The position numbers and the translations under genes were made by a program. 64,000 bases of DNA from Siderastrea radians (Eukaryota; Cnidaria; Anthozoa; Scleractinia; Rhizangiidae), in assembly GCA_964017195.1 (NCBI GenBank), contig OZ024896.1:33593807-33657806 (forward strand). Direction: 5' to 3'. Position 1 is the first letter of the stretch; every line of letters starts with the position of its first letter. Under the pieces are notes generated by a model. It was not told the DNA's origin and made no database searches. It saw only the letters and a list, made by a program, of their open reading frames with translations. Positions 1 through 36,700 of this stretch are shown here, piece by piece.

Positions 1-340
1 AAAAACTTGTTCTTCAAAAGACACAGTATTTTGCGCGTTTTTGCGAGATTCATTCTTTTTGTCTGTCTGGGGTTAGGCATTTCAGTGCAAAGTTAGTAGA
101 CAGTTCAGTAAAGATTGTTATAATTTACATATCACAAAATTAATAATGGCACCTTATTGTAGTAGATTTTCATGACAACAACTAACATTTTTCATATTAA
201 ATCGTGAAACTACAAAGACTGGAAAAAGTTGACCATTTACTACATGAATATGACATGGTTGCCTTCCCAAAATCAAGTGTCACAGAAATTTCTTCACTTG
301 GAAAAATACGGTAAAGGAAATCCATGAATGAGAAAAAACA

Positions 341-342
341 TA

Positions 343-383
<41 letters not shown>
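341..383. repeat. (TAA)n microsatellite
   Basis: A perfect run of about 14 units in the TNPO1 intron downstream of exon 21. The rest of 1-721 shows no exon. Confidence 0.95.
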
Positions 384-721
384 GCATGAAAACCATTATT
401 TAATGTACAATATAAACTATAATGAAAGGGGTAGTCATCAACAACAGCATTTCCGACGTGTACCTTTTCTAAGACAATCACATTTTATGAAGTATGTACA
501 TGTTCTAAGGTAAATCAAGTTACCACAAAATACTACACAAGGTTATAACAATAATGACATAACGTAAAGTACAACACAAATTATGAAGTATTAATGCAAT
601 GTTACAATGTAACAACATCACAGACAAGAAGGATCTCCACTCACAAAACATAACAGAACAAAAAAAACCAAACCACAACGAAAGAAACACTGGTAAATAA
701 AAGGAAAACACCAATACACAC

Positions 722-24650
<23,929 letters not shown>

Positions 24651-24770
24651 TTTGGTTTTGCACCGGCTCGAAACCCCTGCATTTCCCGTCGGACACCCCA
24701 ACCTGTCGGTAATCTTCGGCTCAGCTCGGGTGACGTCGGTCAAGACGCCGACACAAAAATAGATACACAG
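24651..24770 (-). promoter_or_regulatory. Presumed TNPO1 5'UTR/promoter with CRE-like site
   Basis: The DNA just upstream of the TNPO1 ATG is locally richer in G+C than its surroundings. It holds TGACGTC at 24,731-24,737, one base short of the CREB/ATF consensus TGACGTCA. No TATA box is evident. The transcription start cannot be placed. Confidence 0.4.
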
Positions 24771-25054
24771 GCGTGCAGGTGTCTATTCGTGCAGCGAAGA
24801 TGCTGCTCTAGTACTTGTTATAATTATTCTGGTACATACCGGCCCATCGTCTTTGGCTTGTCGGACATCTGGAACTCTCCACTGCGTCGAACCCGGCAGC
24901 GCTTCGCTAACATGCCTTACTCTCTGGCATAATTCTCAGCCTACGTTATCTGATTTTGCGTTCCCTTCCAACTTTTAACGTTTAAGAACTTGAAAAAGGA
25001 TGACTGGTTTTGATACGTTTTTCCTTGAGAGCGGTAGGGTGACCCATTCCGCGT

Positions 25055-25180
25055 AGCCTGCATAGCAAGCGTTTCTGTTGGAGTGCGCTCGATTTAGGGA
25101 AAAAGCAGGAGAAGTGGGGAGGGGAAAGATTTGAAGGAAAGCACTCGCGCGCTCTAACAGAAACGCTTGCTACGCAGGCT
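25055..25180. mobile_element. Short MITE, AGCCTGCNTAGCAAGCG ends
   Basis: Arms AGCCTGCATAGCAAGCGTTT / AAACGCTTGCTACGCAGGCT enclose a purine-rich core. It sits about 400 bp upstream of the TNPO1 start. Confidence 0.75.
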
Positions 25181-26658
25181 TACATTCCGCGATGTTATTG
25201 CCGATAGCATGCCTTCCCCCTCAGACATCGATAACTCCATGACCAAAAACATTTAAAAATATGAATTACCATTTTAACATCGTCCAAATTTCCTTCACGT
25301 ATCGTTGTAATATGGAATCCATTTCGACCATTAGTATTGCATCCATGATTTAGTGTAATCGTGAGCACATTTTCTCATGTGTATACGCCCACATATTCTG
25401 TCCGGCTAACACAAGCCACTCAAAAAACCTGGGCGCAGGGTTAAAGACTCTCTGTCGACCACAATGCAACGCACGCCTAAACGGAGGTTTCGTGGACCAC
25501 GAAACCCCAAAGTTTTGCGACGGCATTTGAAGGCTGTGGAAATCTGCCTTCATCCAAGTCATCCTTCTGTAGAATGGATAGAGATTTTCTTATGGAGCTA
25601 CGAAATTTATCAGGGAACTATTGGAGCAGTGTTGATTTAAAAAATGTTTTATTCTTCGGGTCACAAAAGCGACATTCGGACACTCGATGTTTCGCACAGC
25701 TCTCAACCGACAAGCGGGACCACGCGGAAAGTTTTTTTATTTATACCTCATATCAGAATAATGTGACTATGGACGATCCAGTGACTTCATAGGGAAAAAT
25801 AACAGAATTCTTATGGTTATGTGGAACTGAATGTGAGTGAATATCAAACTGACTACAGTAATAAATGTTTCTGTAGATCGGACGTGACTGAGTATTCAAC
25901 ACACCCCGCGGGTGACAAATCGCGGTTTTGCAACCATTAGTGATAAAAAATAAAGTAATGTCAATTGCTTTTACTCTACACGCCTTTCGACATTTTAAAG
26001 TTGGGTATATTAAGGTATAAGTGCTGTTGAGCATAAATGATTGAGCGAACTCATGACCCGATACACTAAAAACCAAATGCGCTATGTCAATTTGAAAATA
26101 TTTCTCTGACTGCGTGACGTGTAATGAATCGTATTTTATTACAGTCATCTGCAAGACTTATAAACCATAAAATTTAGCTCTTTCTATTGACAAAACGTAT
26201 ACACCTAACGAAGTGAACGCCTTCATTTCCTTTCTTGGCTGCTAAAGGGCTCAGATCTAGCCATTTTATCACAATGTTCTCTCTCCAAAGGAATCAAAAC
26301 ATAAACAAACGCGCTCATTGCATTGTAGTCGACAGAGAGTCTTTAAGCTAAGGTAAAGCTAACTTAGGATTCGCGTCAATTTTGAATTCACTTTTGATCA
26401 ATAACGACGTGGATTCCAGTAATTTGCCTGCATTCAAATTGTCACTTAACATTAGCAGCAGTAACGCTGGATAACACTGAACATCACTTAGCCCAGGGTT
26501 ATTATTGTGCTATTCTGGCTCGAACAACCGACCCCTGCACTATATTTCACCTAAAACACAGACAAGCCTTACCTGTCGTAATTCCGAATCCGAGTGCATG
26601 ATCACATAAATAATTAGCCCTTCGTTCTGCGAACTCCGCACTAATAAAAAGGCGCCAT

Positions 26659-26917
26659 GGCCCGGTTGTTCAAAGCAGGGTTAAGCTAACCCAGGATTAG
26701 CATCAGTTTTTAATTCCGTTTTATAGCCAAACGACACGGATTCCTGTAAAACGCTTTTTTTGCTCTACATTTTGGATTTCGTTGCTTTCAAAAGGTCACT
26801 TGGAATTTGCTCTGAAAACTCTTTAGAAAGTGAAACAGGGACCTTGGTGTAGCTTGGTGTGTTGGTTAAATTTTAATCCAAGGTTAGCGTTCAGATCCGG
26901 GCTTTCCGAACAACCGG
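26659..26917. mobile_element. MITE, GGCCCGGTTGTTCAAAGC ends
   Basis: Inverted ends GGCCCGGTTGTTCAAAGC and GCTTTCCGAACAACCGGAC, with inner GGATTAGC blocks. Same family as 7951-8188. The stretch 26,340-26,530 shares the inner blocks (TAAGCTAAC..., GACGTGGATTCC) and is an older copy. Confidence 0.7.
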
Positions 26918-28590
26918 ACAGAAGTACTCCGGATGTAGAATGCGGAAATCGTGCAAATTGGCTAGTAAAACTTTTTCGAGGTGGGGGGGGGGGGGTCATA
27001 TCCTTTCCATCATGTACAAAAGCCTTAAAAAGGGCAAAACTTTCAGTTGAAAATGTAGAGCTTAATTTTCAGTAACACGTGCAGTGTGCTGGTATAAAGT
27101 GATGTGGATTATTTTACTACGTTTTGCAACATTTAAGGGCCACTAAACGGTGCACAAAAATGTTAAACAACAACAACCAAAAAAAAAACAATAGGTTTTT
27201 TTATTTTGCCTCAATAAAATTTTTACCGCGCTGACTGTCGTCCGCGCTGCGTGCTTTGTAATTAGCACCGAGGTTTGTAATTAGTACCGAGCCAATCAGA
27301 CGAGAGTGTTCAAACCACGTGGCTAAAATCACATGGGTTAGTTGGCAGGTTGGCGCCACGTTCAAAAATTCATTCATTCACGACATAGTTAATAAAAGAA
27401 TCTGGTTATGAAGCTCAGCAAAGTCCTTTGTTTTATGTTTTTGTTATCGTTTTTAGCCTTGACCGTGCACAAACAACAATAGGTTTTGAATTTTACATGA
27501 GCAACTAACCAATAAAAATGTCACAGCTAAGTTATTCAGCTATAGTGTGCGAACGTAAAACAAAAGATTGTGCACGGTCGTAGTACTTTCAACATAAATT
27601 GCAGCACCTTTGTTATGGCCTTTGAAACTTGCAAGGTTTCATAACCAGTCCCTTGAGTAACTATGTTCACGATGAAAAATTAGCAAGAAGAAATGAAATT
27701 TGCAGACAGCTTTATGAAGACGTTTTAAACCGGTTAAAGTTGCTGTCTTCGCCTGTTTCAAGGAAAGTCAAACTTTCAACACCAGTCCGGAAACCACCGA
27801 AAAAAAAACGGCAAATAAGGTCGGTGTATCAACTTAATTTGTTTTATGTTGCAAATTAGATATATAAGTGTCATATTCCAAACAAGTTACAATATTGTAA
27901 ATGCAGTTCTACGAGTTAATTCAGAAAATCGCTTTTTTCCGTGAACTTATTTCATTCTAAACCCGTTGACCGAACATTGAAGTTTTGTTCTCTTTATATA
28001 GCAGACATTGCCCGTGGAAACTAAAAGACTTCAACAACAAGTTGAACACGGGCTAGACCACTTCGAGATAAAATGCCGGAGCGAATGCACGTGGCTTTGA
28101 GTCGCCGGCCGAGAAAAGAAACGTTCGCTTTGACAGCTTGGCTGTGACATTATCTGAAGAGGTAAGACTTGTTTTAGTTTATACTGTAACTGACTTATTT
28201 CAACGCCGTCTGAAAGAACCCTCCATTGAAGACTTCTGTTTGGTTTAAACTGACTTGGTCATGCCGTGGCTTGCCAGCAATGTGCTCAAACCTTCGAAAC
28301 TAAGTTTAATGTTTAGTCGATGAAAGAGTACAAACTTTTGTCACTGATATACTAATGTGCTTTAACTTAGTTTTAGGTAGAATAGCACTTGTTGCAGTAA
28401 CGTAAGTCTTATCCAAGTTCAAACGTTTTTTTTTTTTTAATTTACTGTCTTGAAATATGGAGCCAAATTCATTTAAAGTAGGTAGTGCCGAAATATAAAA
28501 AAAATCTCAAACCTGAAAAGCATAACAGCTTCGTGGCTGATTTTAAAGACAACAATATTTCGCGTCGGTTAAAACTGAATTATTGGTTAA

Positions 28591-28778
28591 GCCCTAATAT
28601 AAAAATGCATATTCTCCTTACTGTTCTCCATACAATTCTTATCGATCTACTAGGGTGAATTTGTCTAAATATCAAGACGTCGTATCCGTGGTGGTCACTT
28701 TCTTTATTCTCATCACTTGAATGTTTGAACAAGTAGTGATAATGTAAAGAGAAATTTCATTTTCGTCACTGTTAGGGC
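28591..28778. mobile_element. TTAA-flanked MITE, GCCCTAATAT ends (copy 1)
   Basis: TTAA at 28,587-28,590 and 28,779-28,782; short inverted ends GCCCT / AGGGC. About 80% similar to the copy at 57,547-57,742 (shared TGCATATTCTCCTTACTG, GAATGTTTGAACAAGTAGTG). A 3' fragment is at 39,775-39,882. Confidence 0.75.
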
Positions 28779-29359
28779 TTAAAGGGTTAAATAAACTGAA
28801 TGAATCTGTGTAGAACTTTACACATTATGCTTGGATTTCCTCAGTAAAAGGCTGTTGCTGAATACAGAAAAAAAATACTTGTTTCAAAGTGTTTCCTTTC
28901 AAGTTTCCCGGGTTCATATTAACTTAAGAGAGAGAAACTACTTAACCAGTAAGAAAATACAACAATAAGAACCTCGCAACGTAAACGAAGTTTACAGAGG
29001 GGAGGGGGGGGGGGGTGTAGGGTGCCCGTGATCCCCCAAACCCTCTTGGGAAATTTTTTTTAGCAATATCAAAGCAAACCAGCTACCTCGCGAAAAACCA
29101 GTCACACGTTTTGAAACTGAAAGTCCAGTGATTGACCGCCGTACGAAATAGTAGGCTTTCTATGGCCATTTTTACCCAATTGAAACTCCCCCCCCCGCCT
29201 ACCAGTGCTCATAACCCTATCCACACCGGCCGGATGGGGGTGTATTCTGAACCAAGGCGTTAAAGAGATGAGAACAGTATCCCTTATCCGGGTTTACCTT
29301 CCGTTAACTGCAATTCTTTCGTTTTCAGCTTCTAGGGACTCAACTTCAGCAGTCCCGTT

Positions 29360-29760
29360 GTTCAGTCCCAAGTCACAGCATACCTAGATCAGACCCCCAC
29401 GGCACCGCTCAGACCTTTCTCCTGTCCAACCATCTCCAGTGTTAAACCAGCACAGCCTAACTTAACCCCAAGTCAGCTAAGACCAATGGCAGTCGGTCCC
29501 AAGCCACAGCATCCCAAATCAGACCACCATGGCACCGCTCAGACTTTTTTCCAGTCCAGCCTTGCCCAGTGTTAAACCAACACAGCCCACTTAACCCAGG
29601 TCAGCTAAGACCAACGGCAGTCAGTCCCGAGCTACAGCATACCCAGATCAGACCCCCATGGCACCGCTCAGACCTTCCTCCTGTCCAACCTTGCCAGCGT
29701 CAACCATGCAGCACAGCCTAACGTGACCCACGCCAGCCAAGACCTACAGCAGATACTTCA
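29360..29760 (+). repeat. ~128-bp tandem repeat, 3 copies
   Basis: Copies begin near 29,363, 29,493 and 29,620 and share CAGTCCCAAGTCACAGCAT, CACGGCACCGCTCAGACC and AAACCAGCACAGCC. The array lies within the putative last exon of the 27.6-kb unit. Every frame has stops, so it is not a coding repeat. Confidence 0.85.
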
Positions 29761-32134
29761 ATTCTACTGGTCAGCTAAATTTTCTTGTGGGTTGGGAGTG
29801 GGGGTAATTAAGAGCTCTGGATGAACCTTACAAAGCACACGATGCACACACGTTCAGCTGCACGTTCGTCTTGAAGTCTACGGACTTCTCATTCGGCTTA
29901 ACTTAATTGTAGTTAGTTTAGTTAGCGGGTCCCCTGGGTTGGTGTGGCTCCTCCCCTTAGGCTCCCACTGGGTTCCTTTGCAGGTTATTCGGTCTTCGAC
30001 TGACGTTCGGCCAATTTTCGGCTTTTTTTCTTTCCACGTTGACTTCGTGCTCGGTTCGTGGCGTCGCTTCGACTTTTCCGGAGACAGTTGTCGTCACCGT
30101 CGTGGTCGTCATTATCGATTCTCCCGCTTAGTAGTTGCGCGAAAGACAATTGATCTATTACACTTCACTTGGCAGTTCAAGCACTGTATTCAAGTGAAGC
30201 TCTTCTTGGTAAGGTTCAACCAGACATATAATTAAAACCTACATAACTTAGGAAACTGGAGGCTTCAAGCCATTCAACAGTTGTAGGAGACCTGATTTGG
30301 CCACTCCTTGCGAGTTGAATGGTTTCTCTAGTTACAGGTACACAGATAGTTCAGGCTCGTAATTTTGATTCGCTTTTATCTCCGCGAACAAGCTAGAATT
30401 TTTCTAAAAAACAACAAATGACGGGATGGGAAACCATTACCAAGATGAAAAAATTGGCGGTTCGCACAAAAGCGCTTTTATAAAAGAGAGGTTCTTTTGC
30501 TTGGAATCAATTTTGCGAGCGTAGTTTAGTATTCAGGACTTAGAGTGCCTTACAAGGTAACCTGCGATCAGGCTGTCTTTTGATAGTGAGTCTTACTGCA
30601 GGTTACTTTTGGGAATAATGGGACAATGCACACACGATAGTGTAGATCGTTTACAAACTGTAAGCGTAGGCAGCCTTCGAGACCACTCTACGACGCAGCA
30701 TCATCGGATCAAGATCAAGATGATAGGCAGTTTAATTGGGCCTAGTTCCCAGGTGTTTTCTTCCATTCGCCGGCGGTAGCGAACTGCGCATAATGTCCTG
30801 GAAACAGGTTGCGCATGAAATCGCAAGAAAAATGTGTTCATGTCCCATGGGTCGCCTGTACCTCAAGCTCAGGCCCTGCCCAGTGAGAGAGACTTGAGGC
30901 GCTTGGGACGAGAATGGCCGAAAGTCGAATGAATGAAAGTGGAATACCAGAGTTCTAGGCTGTAAGTTTAGGTAACAGTTAGATGGGAGCATTTTCTCGC
31001 TCTGGCGGCGTTGACACTTAGACGAACGAGTTTGTCTTCTTGTTAATTTTGCCTCGTGGGAGGGTTCTCCTGTTAGGAAGCCCTGCATTGCACCACGCAG
31101 GCGCAGATCGTCTACAAATGGTAGGCGTACGTAGCCTTCATCGTGGATTGCTAATGGGGACTGCTACGACGGACCGTGGTACGATAGAGGAGGACTGGTG
31201 ATGGCAAGGGAAGGTAGGCACTGGATCCGGTCGGCCGAAGAAAGAAGACCACTGATCACCAATCTGCGCATGCGTAGGTAAATAGTATAGCTTTTCAAGA
31301 AGGTAGCTGCCAATGCACATGCGGCGATGACAGAAGACACCTGGACAAAATCACATCACGATGAAAGAACGTAGCGATTTGCACTGAGCCGTCAGTTTCA
31401 ACGAAACAAATAAGAAATGAAGGGAATGACGTCGTCCTCACCAAATCAATGATTGTTGGATTAGGTAAAAGAGTACACAGAGTAGAAGGCGGGTAGTTAT
31501 AAATTAAATAGCTGCTTCAACTAATATTGACGTTCAGACTTCATGGATCGCTACAAAACGCGAACACGGAGAAAAAGCCAAGTTTTCCGGCTTTCTAGAT
31601 GGGAAGTGCGTCAATCGTGAGAGGTAATATCAGTGGCAACTTGCAAAGCTAGTTCGAACACGTTTCTCATTCACCTAACTTGATCAAGATTTTGCAGTTG
31701 TGCTGTTTGGCAGCAATTAATTTCCTTGTTCTAGTCTAGCCTTTGTGCGAGTTGCGTCAATGAAGCTTGAAATCGACAGTGTTAGTTGAAACAGCTATAA
31801 AGCAAGTCAGCATGACTTTGTGACCGGCTATTTGGCAAATCTAGAAAACTGATTGGCGAAGTAGCGGGGTACTTCACTGAGCTTTCGAAGACCACTCTAG
31901 GAGCGTGGGCGAGAAATACTATTGGAAGCACACGACAAAACGAGCGGAGATGTCACTGTCTTCTATCAGCACTTGTTTGCCGAATAGATTTGTCACTGGG
32001 TTAACGCTGACAACGGCTGCTCGCTCTTGGCCCTTATCGACTTTGATAGTTAGCCCAAGGCTTTGTTTTTAGCCAGTTATCAGTCGATAGAAACCTCGAG
32101 CTTGCGGTCTTATTATTAAATAAGTGGCCGGCCG

Positions 32135-32352
32135 GACTTCAGCTTCACCGCGGACCAATTGCAACTCCGAACTGCTGTCAAGCAAACACAGCTATCTGTA
32201 CCAAATTCAGCAGCGAACTGGTGCCCAGTACCCATGGAGGAGCCCGACCCTGCAAGCTTCGCCGCGGACCAAGTCCAACTCGTTGCCGAGTGAACACGTG
32301 AACACACTATCTACGCTCGATTTGACTGCGAACTGGTACCCAGGACCTGACG
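32135..32352. repeat. Two-copy ~110-bp tandem repeat
   Basis: Both copies share GCTTC(A)CCGCGGACCAA, CAACTC, CTATCT and GCGAACTGGTACCCAG, diverged by roughly a quarter. Confidence 0.7.
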
Positions 32353-32376
32353 CGTGACAGCAGCCCATGTAAGGTG

Positions 32377-32541
32377 GGGCTGATTCGTATGGTGCAACTT
32401 GTGCGACAACTGTGGCATTCGGATTACACGTCGTAAACGTACAAAAATCTGACTGTTTGGCATTGACGACGTTGCAGTTCTCGCTACGACAAAACTTGTA
32501 TGCAACAGTCGTAACATAAGCTGCACCATGCTGATCAGCCC
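32377..32541. mobile_element. MITE, GGGCTGATTCGTATGGTGCA ends
   Basis: Inverted ends GGGCTGATTCGTATGGTGCA and (inverted) GGGCTGATCAGCATGGTGCA. It resembles the Harbinger-like element at 12,435, but no TTA duplication is visible. Confidence 0.6.
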
Positions 32542-33194
32542 GAAGACAAACCATTCAACCTGACAAAGGTTGCACCAGGTATGTGGAGCTCGCGCGCGTT
32601 ATTGTATGTTCCGTGACACGGGAAGATAACGCCAGTTCCAGATCATCGTTTCATCCGCCTCTTTTTCTGTGAAATTTAGTAACAGAGTGTGACGTGCACT
32701 CCACCGAAAGCAGACGGCGATGATTTGAATTGGGCGTTATCTTCAAGTGCAGCGCAGCATACGGCCGCTTCGGTTTTCGATCCGTTTTCGATTCGGTTTT
32801 CGGCTCCGTTTTCGATTCAGTTTTCGATTCGTCTTTTGTATTCGGCAGAAAACAAAACAAAACACAAAAAAAAAAACAAAAAAAACAAACAAAGGTTTGG
32901 TATCAACAGAGTCGATAGCAAACCACTCTGATCCCAGAGCACGTCTGGTGGCCATAGAGTGTTTCATTCGGTGTCGAGATTTAAGGGCACATGAACACTC
33001 TTCGGCTTTCACTGGACGCCGAATTTTTTGTCTAGGTGCGCGCCCCAATGTATTAAATAATTTTTATTAAACTGTGTAACTAAACAAGACAATAAATAAA
33101 ATCTATAAAACTATTGCGTTGTCATTGTCTTTATTTTTTAACATAAACTAGGAAACTATACAACAATACTAAAAGGTGTTTGTTTTATTTTCAG

Positions 33195-33735
33195 GGATAT
33201 GTTTAGTAATACCTTTTCAGGTATTATTAAATTTGTTTAGTAATACCTTTTCAGGTATTACTAAACTTAACTAACCTTTTCTTTTATTTTGTTTCAGGTC
33301 GGGTAAGTACGCTAATTTAACGAGAATACAAACCGCAAATTATTTTGTTTTAAGGGATATGTCTAATAATACCTACACAGGTATTACTAGACTACTAACC
33401 TCGACTATTTTATTGCAGGAATTTTTGTTTTCAGGTGCGTTTAGTCGCAACACTAGTCATCGTTGTAATCAAATCGTACTTTGAAAATAAAAAAAAATAA
33501 AACACAAGGCTTTGAGTGTGGTTCCTCTTAAAACACTAGGAAAGGAAACAGCTAACTTAAACTGTTTTATTTCAGGAAATTTTATTTTCAAGGGCGTTTC
33601 GCGCACGTCGTTGTAACTAAATTGCACTCTGACAATAAAACTCTTAAAACACAAGTCTGTGCGTGTGGTTTCTTTTAAAACGCTTTAGTTAGTACCTACA
33701 AAAGGTACTAACTAAACAACTAACCTTGACGATTT
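33195..33735 (+). repeat. Repeated intron segments with 12-13-bp hairpins beside splice acceptors
   Basis: Four hairpins of the type TTAGTAATACC...GGTATTACTAA lie near 33,200, 33,237, 33,366 and 33,685. Three are followed at once by a CTAAC branch-site motif, a pyrimidine tract and CAG (acceptors near 33,297, 33,419, 33,744). Exon-like starts GAATTTTTG, GAAATTTTA and GAACTGCGT follow. Confidence 0.55.
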
Positions 33736-33744
33736 TGTTTCAGG

Positions 33745-36700
33745 AACTGCGTTTTAGCTTTCATCGGTCTGTGTTTTGTTTGCTGCAGTCACCTCTTTTT
33801 GGACAATTGTTTTTGGGCGTGTCAGCTCTGAAGAGACGCGCATGCACGGTGACCTACAGGAGAGATCCGCCACTGACGGTAAGCCTCATGATTCTTACAT
33901 AAAGCTAATTTTACCTGCTTGTGTTCTTAGTTCCCAGGTCACGCAAAGTCAACGAGCACGAATCAGAGTCTGCGTGATCCAGAGAAGGCAGGACTGTAAG
34001 TATATATACAGTAAATAATTCATCTCAGAAACTTCGCAAAGACGGAATTCAAATTAAACTATGCTTTTATGATCAACTTAAGCTTGTCGAGTAAGGAATG
34101 ACGCTCTAAATGTACTGTTGATGGGATTCAAACCCATTTTATCAAGAGATTTACACAAACGAGAAGCACCACAATTCTCGTTCAGACAACAATAACTCTC
34201 GCGTGAATTAGAATGTTTCTAAACTTTGTAGTTCTTGAGAAGTGTTGTACTTTGAAGGAAGTTCCAAACATGTTCTTTTCGTGAAATTCGAACCGCACTA
34301 AAAAAGGTTTTCACAAAAGGGAGGCACTCCAATTTTCTACCAGGAAACAATAACACACGTCAGGTTAGTTTAAAATTAATTTTATTAAACATTTTAGTTC
34401 TTGAGAAGTGCTTTATCCAAGGTACACAGGAAGTTCCAGAAGTAATAACAACCATGCAGCGACTCCGAAGACTTGCAAGAGGTTTCTTCACCAGATTGTA
34501 GTTACTGTAAGTAGAAATATTTATGAAAATGACTTATAACTTGTTCCAAGGAAAGATTACCAAATAAGGAAAAATTAAAAAGGGATTCAAACCCATTTTT
34601 TCCATATTGACGACCATCTGCAAACGTTAGCAAAGAAAGCATAGAGTAAGAAGGGATTCAAACCATTATTTGCTTTACTGATTGCATGACAAATTATCTG
34701 GAAAAGTTGGCAAAGAAACAGAGAGCAGAGCAAAAAACGAGACTTACAAGGAATTCAAACGTTTCTTGCTGTAGTACTTGACTGATATCATGGAAAAGCT
34801 GGCAAAGAAAGTACAGATCAAAATCTGAGGCTTGAGGGGATTCAAACCCGTCTTTGCTACAACAATTGATAATCTCCAAACGCTGGCAAAGAAAACACAG
34901 GGTGAAAAACTGTGAGTAAAAATGGATCAAACCTATCTTTGCTATCATGATTTACAATATGAAAAAAGTTGGCGAAGAAAGCAGTGACAACTGAATTTAC
35001 GAATTTAACTGAGTGAAAGATGCCATTAACCCATTCTTGTTCTTGAAGAGCATTTCATTTAGGCCAAAACAGGAAATTCCGGATGTCACGGCCACTGTGC
35101 GACAACTTTTGCCACACCTTGGAGAAACAGAAGCCGTCACTTGTCAGCAAGGTTAGTTCCCACAGGAAAAAAAATTAACGCGCCCATGGGATTCAAACCC
35201 ATTCTCTTGGCCAATGCAAGATGTTGAGTCTTACAACTTTAGTCGGCAGTTACAAATAAAACAAGGGTTGCTCCAGACAAAGAAACGCTAATGTGATTCA
35301 AACGCAATTGATGTTGACCGACAGCCAAGAAAAGTTGAAAGAAAGCTCAGAGCCAACTCTGAGGCTTAAATGCGATTCAAACGCATCTGCTGTGTTAATT
35401 GACAATCTGCAAAAGTTGGCAAGGAAAGCGGAGTAAAATCTGAGGCATAAACCCGTCCTTGTTATGTTGATCAACAGTTTGCAAAAGATTGCAAAGAAAG
35501 CACAGAGCAAAGCCTGATGCTTGCTAGGGATTCAAACTCTTTTTTTTTTTAAATATATTGACTGCCAACCTTGACAAGAAAGCACAGATCAATATCTGAG
35601 GCTTAAAAGGGATTCAAATCCGCCTTTGCTCCTTAACTGACAACGATCTGCAAAAGTTTATACTAACATATCATTGTTCTTAAGAGGCATTGCATCCAAA
35701 TCATAACAGGAAATCTCCGATGTCATGGAAACTGTGCTCCACCTTTAGCCACACCTTGGCGATACAGAAGCCGTCAACTTTCAGAGGTTAGTTCCTAATT
35801 AAATTGATGTTCCCGTGGGATTCAACCCATAATCTTTGCCAAATATCAAGTCAATAGTTACAAATAAGCAGGGCTCAAGGGTTGCTTTAGACAACAATGT
35901 TCTGATTGTGATTCAAATGCAATCGATATTGATTGACACTATGCAAAAGTAGGCCAAGAAAGCACAGAGGAAAATCTGAGGCTTGAGGAAATTCAAACCC
36001 ATCTTTGCTACAATAATTGATAATCTGCAAACGCTGGCAAAGAAAGCACATAGAGAAAATCTCTCAGTTAAGAATGGATTGAAACCTATCTTTGCTAGAA
36101 TTATTTACGCTGGCGAAGAAAGCAGAGAGTAATATCCTAGGCTTACAAGGGACTCAAACCCGCCTTTGCAATATTGGTTAAATCTTTGCAAAAGAAGGCA
36201 AAGAAAGCCTTTGCTGACAACTGAAAACTGTGAGTGAAAGTTGACCGCGGTACTAACCCATTCTTGTTCATGAGAAGCATTTCATCTAGGCCAAAACAGG
36301 AAACCTGGATGTCATGGCCACTGTCCGACATCTTTCGCCACACCTTGGAGATACAGAAGCCGTCACTTGTCAGCTCAAGGTTAGTTCCCACAGGAAAAAA
36401 AATTAACGCGCCCATGGGATTCAAACCCATTATCTTGGCCAAGATGGTGAATTTTACCCAGTCAGCAGTTTCAAAAAGAGAGCTCAAGGGTTGCTTCAGA
36501 AAACGAAGCCGTGATGTGATTCAAACACAATTGATATTGATTGACAGCCAAGAAAAGTTGAAAAAAAGCACAGAGCCAAGTACGAGGCTTATCCACCTGC
36601 TATATTGACAATCTGCAAAAGTTGGCTGAGGCTTAGTAGGGATTTAAACTTGTCTTTGTTGTGTTGATTTAACAATTTGCAAAAGATTGCAAAGAAACCA

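Larger units (their letters stand above)
24780..27580. other. Intergenic stretch between TNPO1 and the 27.6-kb unit
   Basis: No coding region recognised. It holds the MITE at 25,055-25,180, a GGCCC-ended MITE and its degraded relative at 26.3-26.9 kb, and a poly-G run near 26,983. The short open frames here (such as 25,753-26,154) look random. Confidence 0.6.
27626..29775 (+). other. Putative spliced plus-strand transcription unit of low coding potential
   Basis: Three exon-like blocks have good splice signals. Block 1 is ~27,634-27,819 (donor AAG|GTCGGT); its open frame includes a Lys-rich tail, PVRKPPKKKRQI. Block 2 is 28,005-28,161 (acceptor TATAGCAG, donor GAG|GTAAGA). Block 3 starts at 29,329 (acceptor TTCGTTTTCAG). 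Block 2 has a stop in all three frames and block 3 stops within ~140 nt, so any protein would be short; the unit may be a lncRNA. No family recognised. RNA evidence would decide. Confidence 0.3.
29775..33190. other. Intergenic, no recognised gene
   Basis: Holds two diverged copies of a block around AGATCGTNTACAAA (30,640 and 31,105), a two-copy repeat at 32,135-32,352 and a GGGCTGAT-ended MITE. The 98-codon frame at 29,939 and the 118-codon frame at 30,732 have no domain I recognise. Confidence 0.5.

Noticed and set aside
328..513. Asn-run open frame
   Set aside because: Translation of (TAA)n/(AAT)n; no gene context.
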